A DNA stretch of 64,000 nucleotides from Methanomassiliicoccus sp. GTDB lineage: Archaea > Thermoplasmatota > Thermoplasmata > Methanomassiliicoccales > Methanomassiliicoccaceae. Positions 25,086 to 34,580 of the stretch are shown here, one piece after another. A model generated the notes under the pieces. That model had not been told where the DNA came from. It did no database searches and saw nothing but the letters and a program-made list of their open reading frames with translations. Both the position numbers and the translations under genes were made by a program. Every line of letters begins with the position of its first letter. The stretch's first letter is position 1. The stretch is taken from the NCBI GenBank assembly GCA_033485155.1, contig JAWQJJ010000002.1, positions 310,001-374,000 of the forward strand, read 5' to 3'.

Positions 25086-25982
25086 CTACGGGTTGCACCC
25101 CTGCCCCTCTTTGGTCTCGGTCGGATGGATGTGGACCCTGATACTTTTCGCTTTGATCTGTTTCACCGCTTCATCTATGCAGAAGGGCAGCTCGTCCGTC
25201 ATATAGCCGATCGAGGACAACACCTTGAACAGGCGAGCGATCTCCGGCACATCAAGCTCCGAAGCTTCGAGGAGGCTTTCGTCCGACAGTATGGTCCGCA
25301 CATCGCCGCTGGCCAGGACCTTCCTTTTCAGCACTACGATGCGGGTGGCGAAATCGGGGACGGCGTTGACATCATGGGTCGCCACGATGATCGTCTTACC
25401 CTCGGCGGTCATGCGCTTGAGCAGATCGACCACCCCCCTCCTGCTCCGCGGGTCGAGATCCGAGGTCGGTTCATCGAACAACAGTATTTCCGGCTCGAGG
25501 GAGAGGACCGATGCGATGGAGACCTTTCTCTTCTCCCCGCCGCTCATGCGATACGGAGCTCGGTCACGAAGGTGCTGGATGCCAAGAAGCTCCAACACCC
25601 TCTCCCCTCGGGCGATGACCTCATCGGTCGGGAGGCCCATATGGAGAGGGCCGAATATGATGTCGTTCCACGCCGTGGAGTTGAACAGGGCAACATCGGA
25701 ATCCTGAAAGACAATTCCCAACTTCTCCCTGAGCCATTCAAGTTCGTGAGGCTTCTCGACGCTTTCCGCGGTGACTGCCTTGCCCATGATGGTCAGTGTG
25801 CCGGACGAGATGGGGATGAGCCCGGCGATGATCTGCAGCAGGGTGGACTTTCCGGCACCATTGGGTCCGACGATGGCAATAGCTTCGCCCTTCTTGATGT
25901 CCAGGTCGAGCCCGTCGAGTGCGACATTTCCATCCGGATACCTATACATGACTCCTTTTAATGAGACGATTGATTGCTCCAT
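25086..25982 (-). CDS. cbiO: CbiO, ECF-type cobalt/nickel transporter ATPase
   Basis: The 298-residue ATPase has Walker A VGPNGAGKST, Q-loop GIVFQDSDVALF, signature MSGGEKRKVSIASVL and Walker B ILLFDEPTSDLD. It powers metal uptake with CbiM, CbiN and CbiQ. The C-terminal region beyond about residue 235 (SLLEASELDVPEIARLF onward) extends further than in minimal CbiO and ends in a Cys/His-containing tail (VHIHPTETKEGQGCNP). It is the last gene of cbiM-N-Q-O. Confidence 0.93.
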   Translation of the reverse strand: MEQSIVSLKGVMYRYPDGNVALDGLDLDIKKGEAIAIVGPNGAGKSTLLQIIAGLIPISSGTLTIMGKAVTAESVEKPHELEWLREKLGIVFQDSDVALFNSTAWNDIIFGPLHMGLPTDEVIARGERVLELLGIQHLRDRAPYRMSGGEKRKVSIASVLSLEPEILLFDEPTSDLDPRSRRGVVDLLKRMTAEGKTIIVATHDVNAVPDFATRIVVLKRKVLASGDVRTILSDESLLEASELDVPEIARLFKVLSSIGYMTDELPFCIDEAVKQIKAKSIRVHIHPTETKEGQGCNP

Positions 25983-25988
25983 GATTTC

Positions 25989-26858
25989 TCACATTCCGAT
26001 GATCGAGAGAAGTCCGTGCAGGTTATTCGGCACCAGTAGATCGAAGCAGGTGACGATCGCCATGAACCCCACTATAACCATAGCGAATACTTTATCGATT
26101 CGGCCGCTTCGGAACTCGGCCATCATACGAGGCCTGCCGGTGTAACCCCTGGAAACCATGGCCATGTAGACATTCTCGCTCATCTGATAGGATTTACTGA
26201 ACAGGCTCGCCACGACCGAACTACCGATATTGCGAAGCTCTTTGGACGTCGGTTTGCCCACCATCCTGCTCTTCCTGGCGATGAACATATTCGCCACCAT
26301 GTCCAGCAGCACATGGATGTATCGATAGGTCATATCCATGGTGACCACGAACGCTGGAGGTAATCGTAGCTGGGCCATTGTGCGCATCAATCGTGACCAG
26401 CCAATGGTGGCGACCATCAGTACGCTGAAGGTTACGGCCGCTCCGACCCGGAGCGTGAAGGTCATGGCGAATGCCAAACCTTCTCTGGTTAGGTAGAAGG
26501 TGGTCCCAAAGACCTCCAGGGCAGGACCGACCTGGTGGCCGGGAGTGATCAGGCTGGTCATCGCTGGGATCAGGATCACCACTGTGAACAACGGGACGAA
26601 GAGCCACACCCGCTTGAAAAGCCATTTCAGCGGTATGTTCGACATAAGAGCGAGCCCGGTCGAAAGGCCGATCATGAGCAGTATACTCATGGGACTGTGC
26701 AACAGCACAGTGACCACGACGAGAGAGATCAGAAGGAGAAAAACAAAGCGAGGGTCAAGGCGTTGCAGGGCCCCGTCCCTCGCCGACATCGTTTCCATGT
26801 CCAGCGACTGCTGGGCGACCTTGGTTATCTCGGACAGCAGTCGCTCGAACATGCTCAA
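25989..26858 (-). CDS. cbiQ: CbiQ, ECF transporter transmembrane subunit
   Basis: The 289-residue membrane protein has about five helices. The conserved EcfT/CbiQ coupling motifs are SRGYTGRPRMM late in the protein and ARKSRMVGKPTSKELR in the cytosolic loop. It couples CbiO hydrolysis to the substrate-binding CbiM. It overlaps cbiN by four bases and ends six bases before cbiO. Confidence 0.92.
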   Translation of the reverse strand: MSMFERLLSEITKVAQQSLDMETMSARDGALQRLDPRFVFLLLISLVVVTVLLHSPMSILLMIGLSTGLALMSNIPLKWLFKRVWLFVPLFTVVILIPAMTSLITPGHQVGPALEVFGTTFYLTREGLAFAMTFTLRVGAAVTFSVLMVATIGWSRLMRTMAQLRLPPAFVVTMDMTYRYIHVLLDMVANMFIARKSRMVGKPTSKELRNIGSSVVASLFSKSYQMSENVYMAMVSRGYTGRPRMMAEFRSGRIDKVFAMVIVGFMAIVTCFDLLVPNNLHGLLSIIGM

Positions 26859-27178
26859 CCCGAGGAGTCGTCGTTATTCTTGCGTGCCAATGCCTTGCTA
26901 AGAAGGTATGTGACCACGATTATCGCCACCACTCCGACCAGGGCCGAGATGATGTAGCCAAGCGAGGCCATGAACTGGCCCTCCCATCCGCTGAGATCGT
27001 AGTCCGGGAATGGGGCGTTCCAGAATTGCTGGGGCGCCCACTCCCCGACCTCGCCCCATTCGCCCCAGGCGTCGCCGTAATCCCACACCACAAGAATGCC
27101 AATAGGGGACACAACCGCAAGGACGAGAAGGATCGCCAGCCACTTCTTTGGGAATGTTGATAGTTTCGCATCGACCAT
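26855..27178 (-). CDS. cbiN: CbiN-like / PDGLE-type auxiliary subunit
   Basis: The 107-residue protein has two membrane helices flanking an extracytoplasmic loop with DAWGEWGEVGEW and APFPDYDLSGW. This arrangement and the Pro-Asp-Tyr signature are typical of the CbiN/PDGLE subunit that accompanies CbiM in archaeal cobalt or nickel importers. A charged tail (ARKNNDDSSG) ends the protein. It lies one base after cbiM and overlaps cbiQ. Confidence 0.82.
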   Translation of the reverse strand: MVDAKLSTFPKKWLAILLVLAVVSPIGILVVWDYGDAWGEWGEVGEWAPQQFWNAPFPDYDLSGWEGQFMASLGYIISALVGVVAIIVVTYLLSKALARKNNDDSSG

Positions 27179-27179
27179 C

Positions 27180-27950
27180 TCAGTTGCCTCCTTTTACCTC
27201 GGCTGGAGCTTTCTTCTTCCCCACGGGCTGCGATGCCTTTCCGAGGTCCTCCTTGAGCATACCCTGCATCCAATTCGGGGCCAGCTTCTTCAGCTGGAGC
27301 AGATCAGGCCTGTGGTCCGCAAGGTAATAGACGACCGCTGCCGTGGCCAAACCTTCCACGATGCCCACCAAGAGGTGTACCGAGACCATCGCCGGAATCG
27401 CCACGTCCAATCCATAGGGAGCGTAACCAGGAGCGATCGCCGGTTGCAGTCCGAACTCGATAGCAGCGCAGAGCGCAGCAAGGTTCAGGCCAACATATCC
27501 CCCAACGAAGGCTGCTACGGCCCTCTGTCCGGGGATGGACATCTTGCCTCTCTCCAACAGCTTCTTGACGCCGACATAGGCCAGGATGCCTGTGAACGGC
27601 ATTACGACGCCCATGTTGAAGACATTGGCCCCAAATGCGGTGATCCCGCCATCTCCGAACAATAACGCCTGGATCAGGAGAGCGATGCTCAGGGCAATGG
27701 TCGCCCCATATGGACCTAACACGATGGCTGCAAGTACTGCCCCGACCATATGGGCCGTGGTCCCGTCCGGAATCGGCAGGTTGAACATCATAAGGATGAA
27801 CGACAGAGCGGCCATGAACGAAAGCATGGGCACATTGCGCGGTCCCAAATTTTTATTTGCATTCCTAAATGCAAAGAACCATATAACCAGCATGACCAGG
27901 AACAATATTCCCCAGGTCGCTGGCCCCAAATATCCATCTGGAATATGCAT
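27180..27950 (-). CDS. cbiM: CbiM, cobalt/nickel-binding transporter subunit
   Basis: The 256-residue membrane protein begins MHIPDGYLGPATWGILFLVM. The N-terminal Met-His and the following region form the metal site in Cbi/NikM. The later MPFTGILAYVGVKKLL segment fits the family. Whether cobalt or nickel is the substrate cannot be decided by sequence alone; the adjacent B12 operon suggests cobalt, but a methanogen also needs much nickel. Codons near 27855-27875 hold a perfect 8-4-8 inverted repeat (TTTGCATT / AATGCAAA), probably chance. A palindrome at 27980-28002 covers its predicted transcription start. Confidence 0.93.
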   Translation of the reverse strand: MHIPDGYLGPATWGILFLVMLVIWFFAFRNANKNLGPRNVPMLSFMAALSFILMMFNLPIPDGTTAHMVGAVLAAIVLGPYGATIALSIALLIQALLFGDGGITAFGANVFNMGVVMPFTGILAYVGVKKLLERGKMSIPGQRAVAAFVGGYVGLNLAALCAAIEFGLQPAIAPGYAPYGLDVAIPAMVSVHLLVGIVEGLATAAVVYYLADHRPDLLQLKKLAPNWMQGMLKEDLGKASQPVGKKKAPAEVKGGN

Positions 27951-27979
27951 TTCCGTATCCCCGTATCACGATAAAGAAA

Positions 27980-28002
27980 TTAGTATTACGGAAGAATACT
28001 AA
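27980..28002. promoter_or_regulatory. Operator-like palindrome upstream of cbiM
   Basis: TTAGTATT, seven bases, AATACTAA: perfect eight-base arms. It lies 30 bases upstream of the cbiM ATG. On the minus strand a TATA-like TTTCAAATAG with a purine-rich BRE-like GCGAGC sits just upstream (about 28005-28020), which would place initiation inside the palindrome. The half-site differs from the TTGGAT motif, so a distinct metal-responsive repressor is plausible. Confidence 0.5.
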
Positions 28003-28272
28003 GGCACTATTTGAAAGCTCGCAATTATTTTGTTACTTTGTTGCCCCAAGGGGCGCTTGCAGCTCGACAAACTAGCGAGGCAGCCACCGAACTGGCATGA
28101 TAGAAACCGATCACTTTTTTCGACCCAGGTACTGCCGACAGTGGCCCATTACATATTCGCATTTTTTTGATTGGTCCAAGCAATCATTGAGGTTTGATCG
28201 TCGTCAAAGAGGGATCTGCATGTATCCCACGCAGAATGCATGTGCAGGACGGTCTCAAAAGAAGGGAAGGGG
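28003..28272. other. Intergenic region between trpA and cbiM
   Basis: This gap separates the 3' end of the trp operon from the cbiM promoter. Apart from the cbiM TATA region on its left side and the trpA hairpin on its right, I see no ribosome site with a coding frame and no tRNA. A weak inverted repeat, CTGCA and TGCAG, lies within about 28217-28250. Confidence 0.4.
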
Positions 28273-28300
28273 CCCGATGGCTAATCGGTCTACCATCGGG
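28273..28300 (-). terminator. Hairpin after trpA
   Basis: CCCGATGG, a 12-base loop and CCATCGGG form a perfect eight-pair repeat 21 bases beyond the trpA stop. It is a plausible end of the trp transcript or a 3' stabilising hairpin. No T-run on the minus strand is obvious. Confidence 0.45.
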
Positions 28301-28320
28301 TGGTTAGGGCACAAGGGTGT

Positions 28321-29094
28321 CTACCCTTTTGCCTTAAGGTCATGGACGAACTTCCGGGTATCATCCGGCGACGCCCCATCGATGATGCCCTGGAGGATGG
28401 CGCTGCCCACGATAGCCGCATCCGCTCCCTCCCGATACATGGCCTCGGCATGCTCACGACGGGAGATGCCGAACCCGACCCCGAGGGGAAGGTCCCCGGC
28501 GCTACCTTTCGCTCGGCGGATTACCTCTCCCACGCCGTCGGAGAACGACGACCTCGTTCCCGTGGTCCCCAGCGCGCTCACCACGTACAGGAAGCCGGAG
28601 CTGGCGGCGGCGATCTTGGCCATCCGCGGGGCCGAGGTGGTGGGGCCGACGAGCTGCACGAGATCGAGCCCCCGCGCCCGGCAATGCTCCGCCAGGGATC
28701 TGGACTCCTCGCATGGCAGGTCGGGAACGATGAGGCCGTCCACACCGCTCTCGGCCGATAGCTGGACGTAGCTTTCCTCGCCGATCTGGAAGATCGGATT
28801 GTAGTAGCCCATGAGCACGATGGGCACATCGCTACTTTCCCGTATCTCGCGGACCAGGTCGAACACCTTCCGAGGGGTCATCCCGCCCTCCAGCGCCTTC
28901 TGCGAGGTGAACTGGATCACCTTGCCGTCGGCCACCGGGTCGGAGAATGGGACGCCCAGCTCGATGACGTCCGCTCCTCCCTCCACGCAAGCGAGGGCAT
29001 GAGCGATCGAGAGCGAGGGGCTCGGGTACCCCGCGGTGATGAAGCATATGAGCTTCCGCCCCCCGGCGAGTGCTTCGCGGATGTGGGCCATCAC
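28321..29094 (-). CDS. trpA: TrpA, tryptophan synthase alpha subunit
   Basis: The 257-residue TIM barrel releases indole from indole-3-glycerol phosphate. It contains [33 protein letters not shown] (catalytic Glu and Asp region), [10 protein letters not shown] and [16 protein letters not shown]. It is the last gene of trpEGDCFBA and overlaps trpB by four bases. Confidence 0.96.
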   Translation of the reverse strand: MMAHIREALAGGRKLICFITAGYPSPSLSIAHALACVEGGADVIELGVPFSDPVADGKVIQFTSQKALEGGMTPRKVFDLVREIRESSDVPIVLMGYYNPIFQIGEESYVQLSAESGVDGLIVPDLPCEESRSLAEHCRARGLDLVQLVGPTTSAPRMAKIAAASSGFLYVVSALGTTGTRSSFSDGVGEVIRRAKGSAGDLPLGVGFGISRREHAEAMYREGADAAIVGSAILQGIIDGASPDDTRKFVHDLKAKG

Positions 29095-30275
29095 TGCACC
29101 CCCAAGAGCTTGATGACGGTGTCGAGGTCCTTGTCCCCCCGTCCGGAGACGGTGATCACGACCACCTGGTCTTTGGCCATATTCTTCGCCCTCTGCATCC
29201 CGGCGAACACCGCGTGTGACGACTCGAGCGCAGGGATGATGCCCTCTACCTCGCTCAGGGTGCGGAAGGCGAACAGCGCCTCCTCGTCCGTCACCCCGAC
29301 GTATTCCGCTCTCCCGATGTCCTTGAACAGCGAGTGCTCCGGCCCGACCCCTGGATAGTCCAGGCCGGCCGCGACCGAGTGCGTCTCACGGATCATGCCG
29401 TTCTCGTCCTGCAGGAGATATGACTTGCAGCCATGCAGCACCCCTACGCTTCCTCCGGATATGGATGCGGAGTGCCTTCCGGTGTCGATGCCACTCCCCG
29501 CGGCCTCGGCGCCGAGAAACGCCACGTCCTCGTCCCCGAGGAACGGATGGAAGGTGCCGATGGCATTGGAGCCGCCGCCGACGCAGGCTACTAAGAGGTC
29601 CGGCAGCTTTCCTTCCTGGTTCAGCAGCTGCCTCCTGGCCTCCCGGCCGATGACGCTCTGGAAGTCCCTGACCATCGCCGGGTAGGGGTGAGGCCCAGCC
29701 GCCGTCCCCAGCATATAATAGGTGCTTTCGACCGTTGCCGCCCAGTCCCGGAACGCCTCGTTCAGCGCATCCTTCAGCGTCCGCGAGCCCGAGTCTACGG
29801 GATGCACCTTCGCCCCCATGAGCTTCATACGGAAGACGTTCATCTCCTGGCGGGCGATGTCCTCGCTCCCCATGTATATCTCTGCCTTCAACCCAAGCAC
29901 GGCGGCGGCCATGGCGGTGGCGGTGCCATGCTGCCCCGCTCCGGTCTCGGCGATCACCCTGGTCTTGCCCATGCGCTTGCACAGCAGTGCCTGCCCCATC
30001 ACATTATTGAATTTGTGCGCTCCGCCGTGGCAGAGGTCCTCGCGCTTCAGGTAGATCTTGGCCCCGCCACATTTTTCCGTCAGCCGACGGGCGAAGTACA
30101 AGGGCGTCGGCCGGCCCCCGTAGTGGCGCATGTACTCATTGAGCTCCTTCTTGAATCCAGGATCCCGCTTTGCCTTTTCGTATGCCTTCTCCAATTCTTC
30201 CAGCGCGGGCATGAGGATCTCCGGAACATACTGTCCCCCGTACTGCCCAAATCGCGTCCTGTCCTTCAATGGCAA
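29091..30275 (-). CDS. trpB: TrpB, tryptophan synthase beta subunit
   Basis: The 394-residue PLP enzyme condenses indole with serine. The start [17 protein letters not shown], the PLP lysine in [32 protein letters not shown] and [13 protein letters not shown] identify the TrpB1 type that pairs with TrpA. Translation starts with TTG at 30275 behind GAGGTGAGAGG and overlaps trpF by ten bases. Confidence 0.95.
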   Translation of the reverse strand: MPLKDRTRFGQYGGQYVPEILMPALEELEKAYEKAKRDPGFKKELNEYMRHYGGRPTPLYFARRLTEKCGGAKIYLKREDLCHGGAHKFNNVMGQALLCKRMGKTRVIAETGAGQHGTATAMAAAVLGLKAEIYMGSEDIARQEMNVFRMKLMGAKVHPVDSGSRTLKDALNEAFRDWAATVESTYYMLGTAAGPHPYPAMVRDFQSVIGREARRQLLNQEGKLPDLLVACVGGGSNAIGTFHPFLGDEDVAFLGAEAAGSGIDTGRHSASISGGSVGVLHGCKSYLLQDENGMIRETHSVAAGLDYPGVGPEHSLFKDIGRAEYVGVTDEEALFAFRTLSEVEGIIPALESSHAVFAGMQRAKNMAKDQVVVITVSGRGDKDLDTVIKLLGVQ

Positions 30276-30883
30276 CCTCTCACCTCATCTATGAACCGCC
30301 TGATCTTGGCGGCATCTTTTTTTCCCTGCGTCTCTACGCCGCTGGACACGTCCACCATGGACGGCCTCACCTTGCGGACGGCGGCGGCCACGTTCTCCGG
30401 GGTCAGACCCCCGGCCAACGAGGTCCGCGAACCGAGCTCCCGTACCAGCCTCGCGCTTACATCAAGGTCGTGGGTCCTTCCGCTCCCGCCCCCTTGGGGA
30501 GTGGCCGTATCGAGCACCACCCGGTCCGCGAGCGACAGCGTTCCGAGGTCCAGCGTGGGCACGGCATCGTCGATGTGCACCACCGCCCATATCTCGCAGC
30601 CAGCCTCATCGGTGACCGCCTCCATGGCCTCACGGCCCACCGGCCCGCTCAGCTGCACCGCGCCCGGCCTCAGGTCACGGACCAGATCGATGATGAAGGC
30701 GGGATCGGCGGAGGTCACGACCGCCACCGTTGGTTTTCCCGCCCCGGCCATCAGGTCCCTGGCCGCACTCGGTTCGAGAGAGCGCCGGGTGCCGGTGGCG
30801 ACCACGAAGCCCAGATGATCGGCCTCCTCGGCGATGCGGACGTCTCTCTCGCTCATCAGCCCGCATACCTTGACCTCGGTCAT
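30266..30883 (-). CDS. trpF: TrpF, phosphoribosylanthranilate isomerase
   Basis: The 205-residue TIM barrel has [11 protein letters not shown] (catalytic Cys), [18 protein letters not shown] and [15 protein letters not shown] with DVSSGVE, all TrpF landmarks. It converts N-(5'-phosphoribosyl)anthranilate to CdRP. It overlaps trpC by four and trpB by ten bases. Confidence 0.95.
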   Translation of the reverse strand: MTEVKVCGLMSERDVRIAEEADHLGFVVATGTRRSLEPSAARDLMAGAGKPTVAVVTSADPAFIIDLVRDLRPGAVQLSGPVGREAMEAVTDEAGCEIWAVVHIDDAVPTLDLGTLSLADRVVLDTATPQGGGSGRTHDLDVSARLVRELGSRTSLAGGLTPENVAAAVRKVRPSMVDVSSGVETQGKKDAAKIRRFIDEVRGCH

Positions 30884-31647
30884 CTCGGCACCACCAGCCC
30901 GCCCAAGGCGGCCTCAGGGTCCTTCGAAGAGGATAGGCTGCCGCCGACGAGCACGCCGCTGGCTCCCATCTCCTTCAGCACCTCCACCGCCCTCCTCTCC
31001 TCGATACCGCTCATGACCACCACCGGGCGGGAGGCCTGGAGGGCCAGGGGGAGGAGACGAACACCCTTGTCCTTGTCGATGATAAATGTCCTCAGGTCCC
31101 TCTGATTTATTCCCAGCAGGTCGGCATCGCTCTTCATCGCCTCCATCAGCGTCTTCTCGCTTCCCGCTTCCAGCAGGACCTCGAGGCCGGATTGGTGGGC
31201 GAGGTCAATCAGCCCGTCCCTGCTCGAGAGCGGGAGAAAATCGAATACTTCCTGGATCATGAGCACTGTCCCCGCCCCGATGGCCGCAGCAGCCTCCAGC
31301 TGACGCCGGGATACCAGGAAGTCCTTCATAAGCACTGGCCTGCCGCTTCGAACCGCTTTGCGCAGGGAGTCCAGGGAGCCTTGGAACGCTCCTGGCTCGG
31401 TGAGCACGGAGAGGGCGGCGGCCCCGCCCGAGATGTAGCTCCCGATGAGCTTTTCTGGCGAGTGGATCGAAAAGGACCCTCGAGAGGGCGAAGCCAGTTT
31501 GACCTCGGCGATCACCGGGAACCGCGGGTGCGCCGACAACGCGGCGGATAGCCCGACCCCCGGTCTGAAGGAATCGACGACATCGTAGTACCCGGAACCG
31601 ACCGTGCGCTGGGCGTCGCGCACCAGAGTCTCCAACATGTCCGTCAT
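30880..31647 (-). CDS. trpC: TrpC, indole-3-glycerol-phosphate synthase
   Basis: The 255-residue TIM barrel has VIAEVKLASPSRG (catalytic Lys), VLTEPGAFQGSLDSL, PVLMKDFLVSRRQL, LLGINQRDLRTF and VVMSGIEERRAVEVLKE. It closes CdRP into indole-3-glycerol phosphate. It starts four bases after trpD. Confidence 0.95.
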   Translation of the reverse strand: MTDMLETLVRDAQRTVGSGYYDVVDSFRPGVGLSAALSAHPRFPVIAEVKLASPSRGSFSIHSPEKLIGSYISGGAAALSVLTEPGAFQGSLDSLRKAVRSGRPVLMKDFLVSRRQLEAAAAIGAGTVLMIQEVFDFLPLSSRDGLIDLAHQSGLEVLLEAGSEKTLMEAMKSDADLLGINQRDLRTFIIDKDKGVRLLPLALQASRPVVVMSGIEERRAVEVLKEMGASGVLVGGSLSSSKDPEAALGGLVVPR

Positions 31648-31651
31648 GGGC

Positions 31652-32632
31652 TCAGCTCGAGATCGACCGGCGGGTTCGGGCGATATACTCGTTCATCCTA
31701 GCCATCGCCCTGCCGGAATCGATGGCTGCCTCGCACCGCCGCACACCCATGTCCAGATCCTTGACCGCTCCGAAGGCCAGGAGGCCGCAGGCGGCGTTGA
31801 GCACCACCATGTCCCGCCTCGCTCCTCTCCTCCCGCCCAATATCTCGTAGGCAGTGGAGGCCGAGAGCGCCGGTGTCAGCTCGCCGACATCGCCGGGCAC
31901 CGGGTGATAGAGCCCCATCTCCCGAGGGTCGATGAGGAACCTTTCCGTCCTGTCGCCGTTCACCAGCACCGCAGCCGTCGGCCCGAGAACGGACACCTCA
32001 TCCATCCCCGGGCGGCCGTGCACGATGAGGGCGCGCTCCACGCCCATCGACGACAGCACCGGCGGGAAGAGGTCCAGGAGGCGAGGGGAGTACACCCCGA
32101 TGAGCTGCCGGCGCCTTGCATCCACCGGGTTCAGCAGGGGACCGAGCATGTTGAATACCGTCCGCGTGGAGATCTCTTTTCTCACCGGAACGGCGTGGCG
32201 CATCGCCGGATGGAAGGAGGGGGCGAACAGGAAGGCAAAGTCTAATTCATCGAGCGAGGTCCCTGCCTCCTCTGGCGAGAGGGACAATCGGGCCCCAATG
32301 GACTCGAAGAAGTCCGCGCTCCCGCACCCCCGGTTGGAGCGGTTGCCGTGCTTGGCCACCGGCACTCCGAGCGAGGATACCACGAGGGAAGCGATGGACG
32401 AGACATTGAAGGTGCGGAACGAGGCGCCCCCCGTCCCGCACATGTCCAGGATTGCGGCGTGGTGCGTTCTGACCGGCACCGCGGCCCGGCGGAAGGCGGT
32501 GGCCAGGGCGGCCACCTCTCGTGGGGTCTCGCCGCGGCTGGCCATTTCTGTGAGAGTGGAAACCATCAACGGGTGGCTGAAGGTGCCGGATACCAGCATG
32601 TCGGCCAGGGCCTCGGGGTTCTCCGTGATCAT
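31652..32632 (-). CDS. trpD: TrpD, anthranilate phosphoribosyltransferase
   Basis: The 326-residue enzyme has LDMCGTGGASFRTFNVSS (PRPP-binding glycine motif), VAKHGNRSNRGCGSADFFE and FNMLGPLLNP. It transfers phosphoribose from PRPP to anthranilate. The protein stands alone rather than being fused to TrpG. It overlaps trpG by four bases. Confidence 0.95.
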   Translation of the reverse strand: MITENPEALADMLVSGTFSHPLMVSTLTEMASRGETPREVAALATAFRRAAVPVRTHHAAILDMCGTGGASFRTFNVSSIASLVVSSLGVPVAKHGNRSNRGCGSADFFESIGARLSLSPEEAGTSLDELDFAFLFAPSFHPAMRHAVPVRKEISTRTVFNMLGPLLNPVDARRRQLIGVYSPRLLDLFPPVLSSMGVERALIVHGRPGMDEVSVLGPTAAVLVNGDRTERFLIDPREMGLYHPVPGDVGELTPALSASTAYEILGGRRGARRDMVVLNAACGLLAFGAVKDLDMGVRRCEAAIDSGRAMARMNEYIARTRRSISS

Positions 32633-33207
32633 GCCCTGGCCCCCCGCAGGAAGTTGGCGAGCACCATTTGCCCGTCGGGAGTCAGGACCGACTCAGGGTG
32701 GAATTGAACGCCTTCGATGGGGTAGCAACGGTGGCGGATGCCCATGATCGTTCCGTCGGCGGTCCGCGAGACCACCTCCAGCTCAGGGGGCAGGTCGTCG
32801 GCGACGACATAGGAGTGATACCTCCCGGCGGTGAACGGGGCTGGAAGCCCCTCGTAAATACCGGTGCCATCATGCTCGACCAGTGAGGTCTTACCATGCA
32901 CCGCTGGCGCCCTGACCACGTGTCCGCCGTAGTGGTGGGCGATGCCCTGGTGTCCCAGGCAAACGCCCAGGGTCGGGACCTCGTGGGAGATCGAGGTCAG
33001 GACATCACCGCATACGCCGAAGTCTCGGCGGTCGCCGGGCACGCCCGGCCCTGGCGATATGACAATGGCATCCGGATTGAACGTCCGCACCTCATCCACG
33101 GTGACGGCATCGTTGCGGACCACGGTGCACCTGGCGCCGAGGTCTTCCAGCGAATGGCTCAGGTTGTAGACGAAAGAGTCGTAGTTGTCGATCACCAGCA
33201 CATTCAT
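32629..33207 (-). CDS. trpG: TrpG, anthranilate synthase glutaminase subunit
   Basis: The 192-residue class I amidotransferase has VLVIDNYDSFVYNL, ISPGPGVPGD, catalytic Cys in LGVCLGHQGIAHHYGG and the His-x-Glu pair in VQFHPES. It provides ammonia to TrpE. A shared role in p-aminobenzoate synthesis cannot be excluded. It overlaps trpE by four bases. Confidence 0.94.
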   Translation of the reverse strand: MNVLVIDNYDSFVYNLSHSLEDLGARCTVVRNDAVTVDEVRTFNPDAIVISPGPGVPGDRRDFGVCGDVLTSISHEVPTLGVCLGHQGIAHHYGGHVVRAPAVHGKTSLVEHDGTGIYEGLPAPFTAGRYHSYVVADDLPPELEVVSRTADGTIMGIRHRCYPIEGVQFHPESVLTPDGQMVLANFLRGARA

Positions 33208-34580
33208 GCCTTCACCCCCGTAGCCTGGTCGAGCGAGACCCTGAGCGCCCCCAACTTCTGCTCGGTCTCCTCAAATTCCCTCCCGGGGTCGGAATCGGCG
33301 ACGATGCCCGCACCGGCCTGGAAGTACAGCCGTCCGTCGGCGGCGAATGCCGAACGGATGGTGATGGCCGAGTCCAGGTTGCCGTTGAATGAGACATAAC
33401 CCACTCCGCCGGCGTAAGGCCCGCGGCCGTGGCCCTCCACCTCGCCGATGATCTCCATGGAGCGGGGCTTGGGGGCGCCGGAGACTGTGCCGGCGGGGAA
33501 CACCGAGATGAGGGCATCCATTGCCGAGCACCCTTCCTTCATGGTCCCTTGGACCTTGGACACGATGTGTTGGACATGAGAGAACTCCTCCACCCGCATG
33601 TACTCCGGGACAGATACCGAACCGCCCTCGCAAACCCGGGACAGGTCGTTGCGGGCGAGGTCGACGAGCATGGCGTGTTCGGCGCGTTCCTTCTCGTCGG
33701 CCAGCAGCTCCTCGCGGTACCGCCTGCGGTCCCGTCCTGTGCCCAGTGGCCTCGTGCCGGCGATGGGGAAGGTGGTGGCCTCCCGCCCGCGTACCGTCAG
33801 GAGGGTCTCCGGGCTGGAGCCCAGGACGGTCCGGTCATCGAAGTCCAGGAAGAACATGTAGGGCGAGGGGTTGAGCTCGCGCAGTGCCGCATATTGGTTT
33901 AGGAGGTCTCCCCGATAGGAAGTGGACACGCGGCGGGACAGTACGGTCTGGAAGGTCTCCCCGGCCTCGATGCGGTCCTTGATCGTCCGAACCCCGTCCT
34001 CGAACCGCCCCCTCTCCTGGTCGGCGACGACCTTCCCGACCTTGAGGTCACGGTACACCGGTTCGGGCATCGACCCGATGGCCTCGCCCAGCGGGCCCGG
34101 CTCCCCGACCGACAGCAAGTACACTTGAAAGTTGGAGTGGTCGTAGACCAGGCACTCCCGGTACAGGCCGAGCTCGAACTCCGGGAACTCGGAAGGCAGG
34201 GGGGTTAGGGAAGGCTCCGCCCGTCCGGCGAACTCATAGGAGAAGTAGCCCACCAGACCACCCATGAATGGGAAGTTGGCGGCGCTGAGGTCAAAGCCCT
34301 CGGTGAGCTTCCGGAGGAACGCTCCCGGTTCCTCACGGAGGTGGTCCAGCCCCATCCCGCCCTCGACCCTGCCATTACGGCAGACCAGGCGGTCCATGGG
34401 GCCGAACCCGAGGAAGGAATAGGCGATGGTGCGCGAAGCTCCGACCGCCGATTCCAATATGAACGATCCATGGAACTGCGGCCTGAGCCTGCGGTAGACC
34501 TCGAAGGGGGGAAGGGTGACATCAAGACGCTGAACGGTGACAGGCATGGAATGCATACTCAAAGGTACAACAATAGACAT
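33204..34580 (-). CDS. trpE: TrpE, anthranilate synthase component I
   Basis: The 458-residue chorismate enzyme has the tryptophan-feedback segment SFILESA near residue 40, GGLVGYFSYEFAG, SRRVSTSYRGD, FPIAGTRPLGTGRDR, LVDLARNDLSRVCEGGSV and VSGAPKPRSMEIIGEVEG. It makes anthranilate from chorismate with TrpG. The start is uncertain: ATG 34580, or ATG 34556 (residue 9), the latter about 25-30 bases after a TATA-like CTTTAATATG and so possibly leaderless. It heads the seven-gene trp operon. Confidence 0.94.
   Translation of the reverse strand: MSIVVPLSMHSMPVTVQRLDVTLPPFEVYRRLRPQFHGSFILESAVGASRTIAYSFLGFGPMDRLVCRNGRVEGGMGLDHLREEPGAFLRKLTEGFDLSAANFPFMGGLVGYFSYEFAGRAEPSLTPLPSEFPEFELGLYRECLVYDHSNFQVYLLSVGEPGPLGEAIGSMPEPVYRDLKVGKVVADQERGRFEDGVRTIKDRIEAGETFQTVLSRRVSTSYRGDLLNQYAALRELNPSPYMFFLDFDDRTVLGSSPETLLTVRGREATTFPIAGTRPLGTGRDRRRYREELLADEKERAEHAMLVDLARNDLSRVCEGGSVSVPEYMRVEEFSHVQHIVSKVQGTMKEGCSAMDALISVFPAGTVSGAPKPRSMEIIGEVEGHGRGPYAGGVGYVSFNGNLDSAITIRSAFAADGRLYFQAGAGIVADSDPGREFEETEQKLGALRVSLDQATGVKA

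Noticed and set aside
27855-27875. Perfect 8-4-8 inverted repeat (TTTGCATT / AATGCAAA) inside cbiM
   Set aside because: It lies in conserved membrane-helix codons (residues about 25-32), so it is more likely coincidental than regulatory.
28097-28771. 224-residue plus-strand frame crossing the trpA end
   Set aside because: Its first part lies in the non-coding gap and the rest is antisense to trpA; it has no ribosome site.
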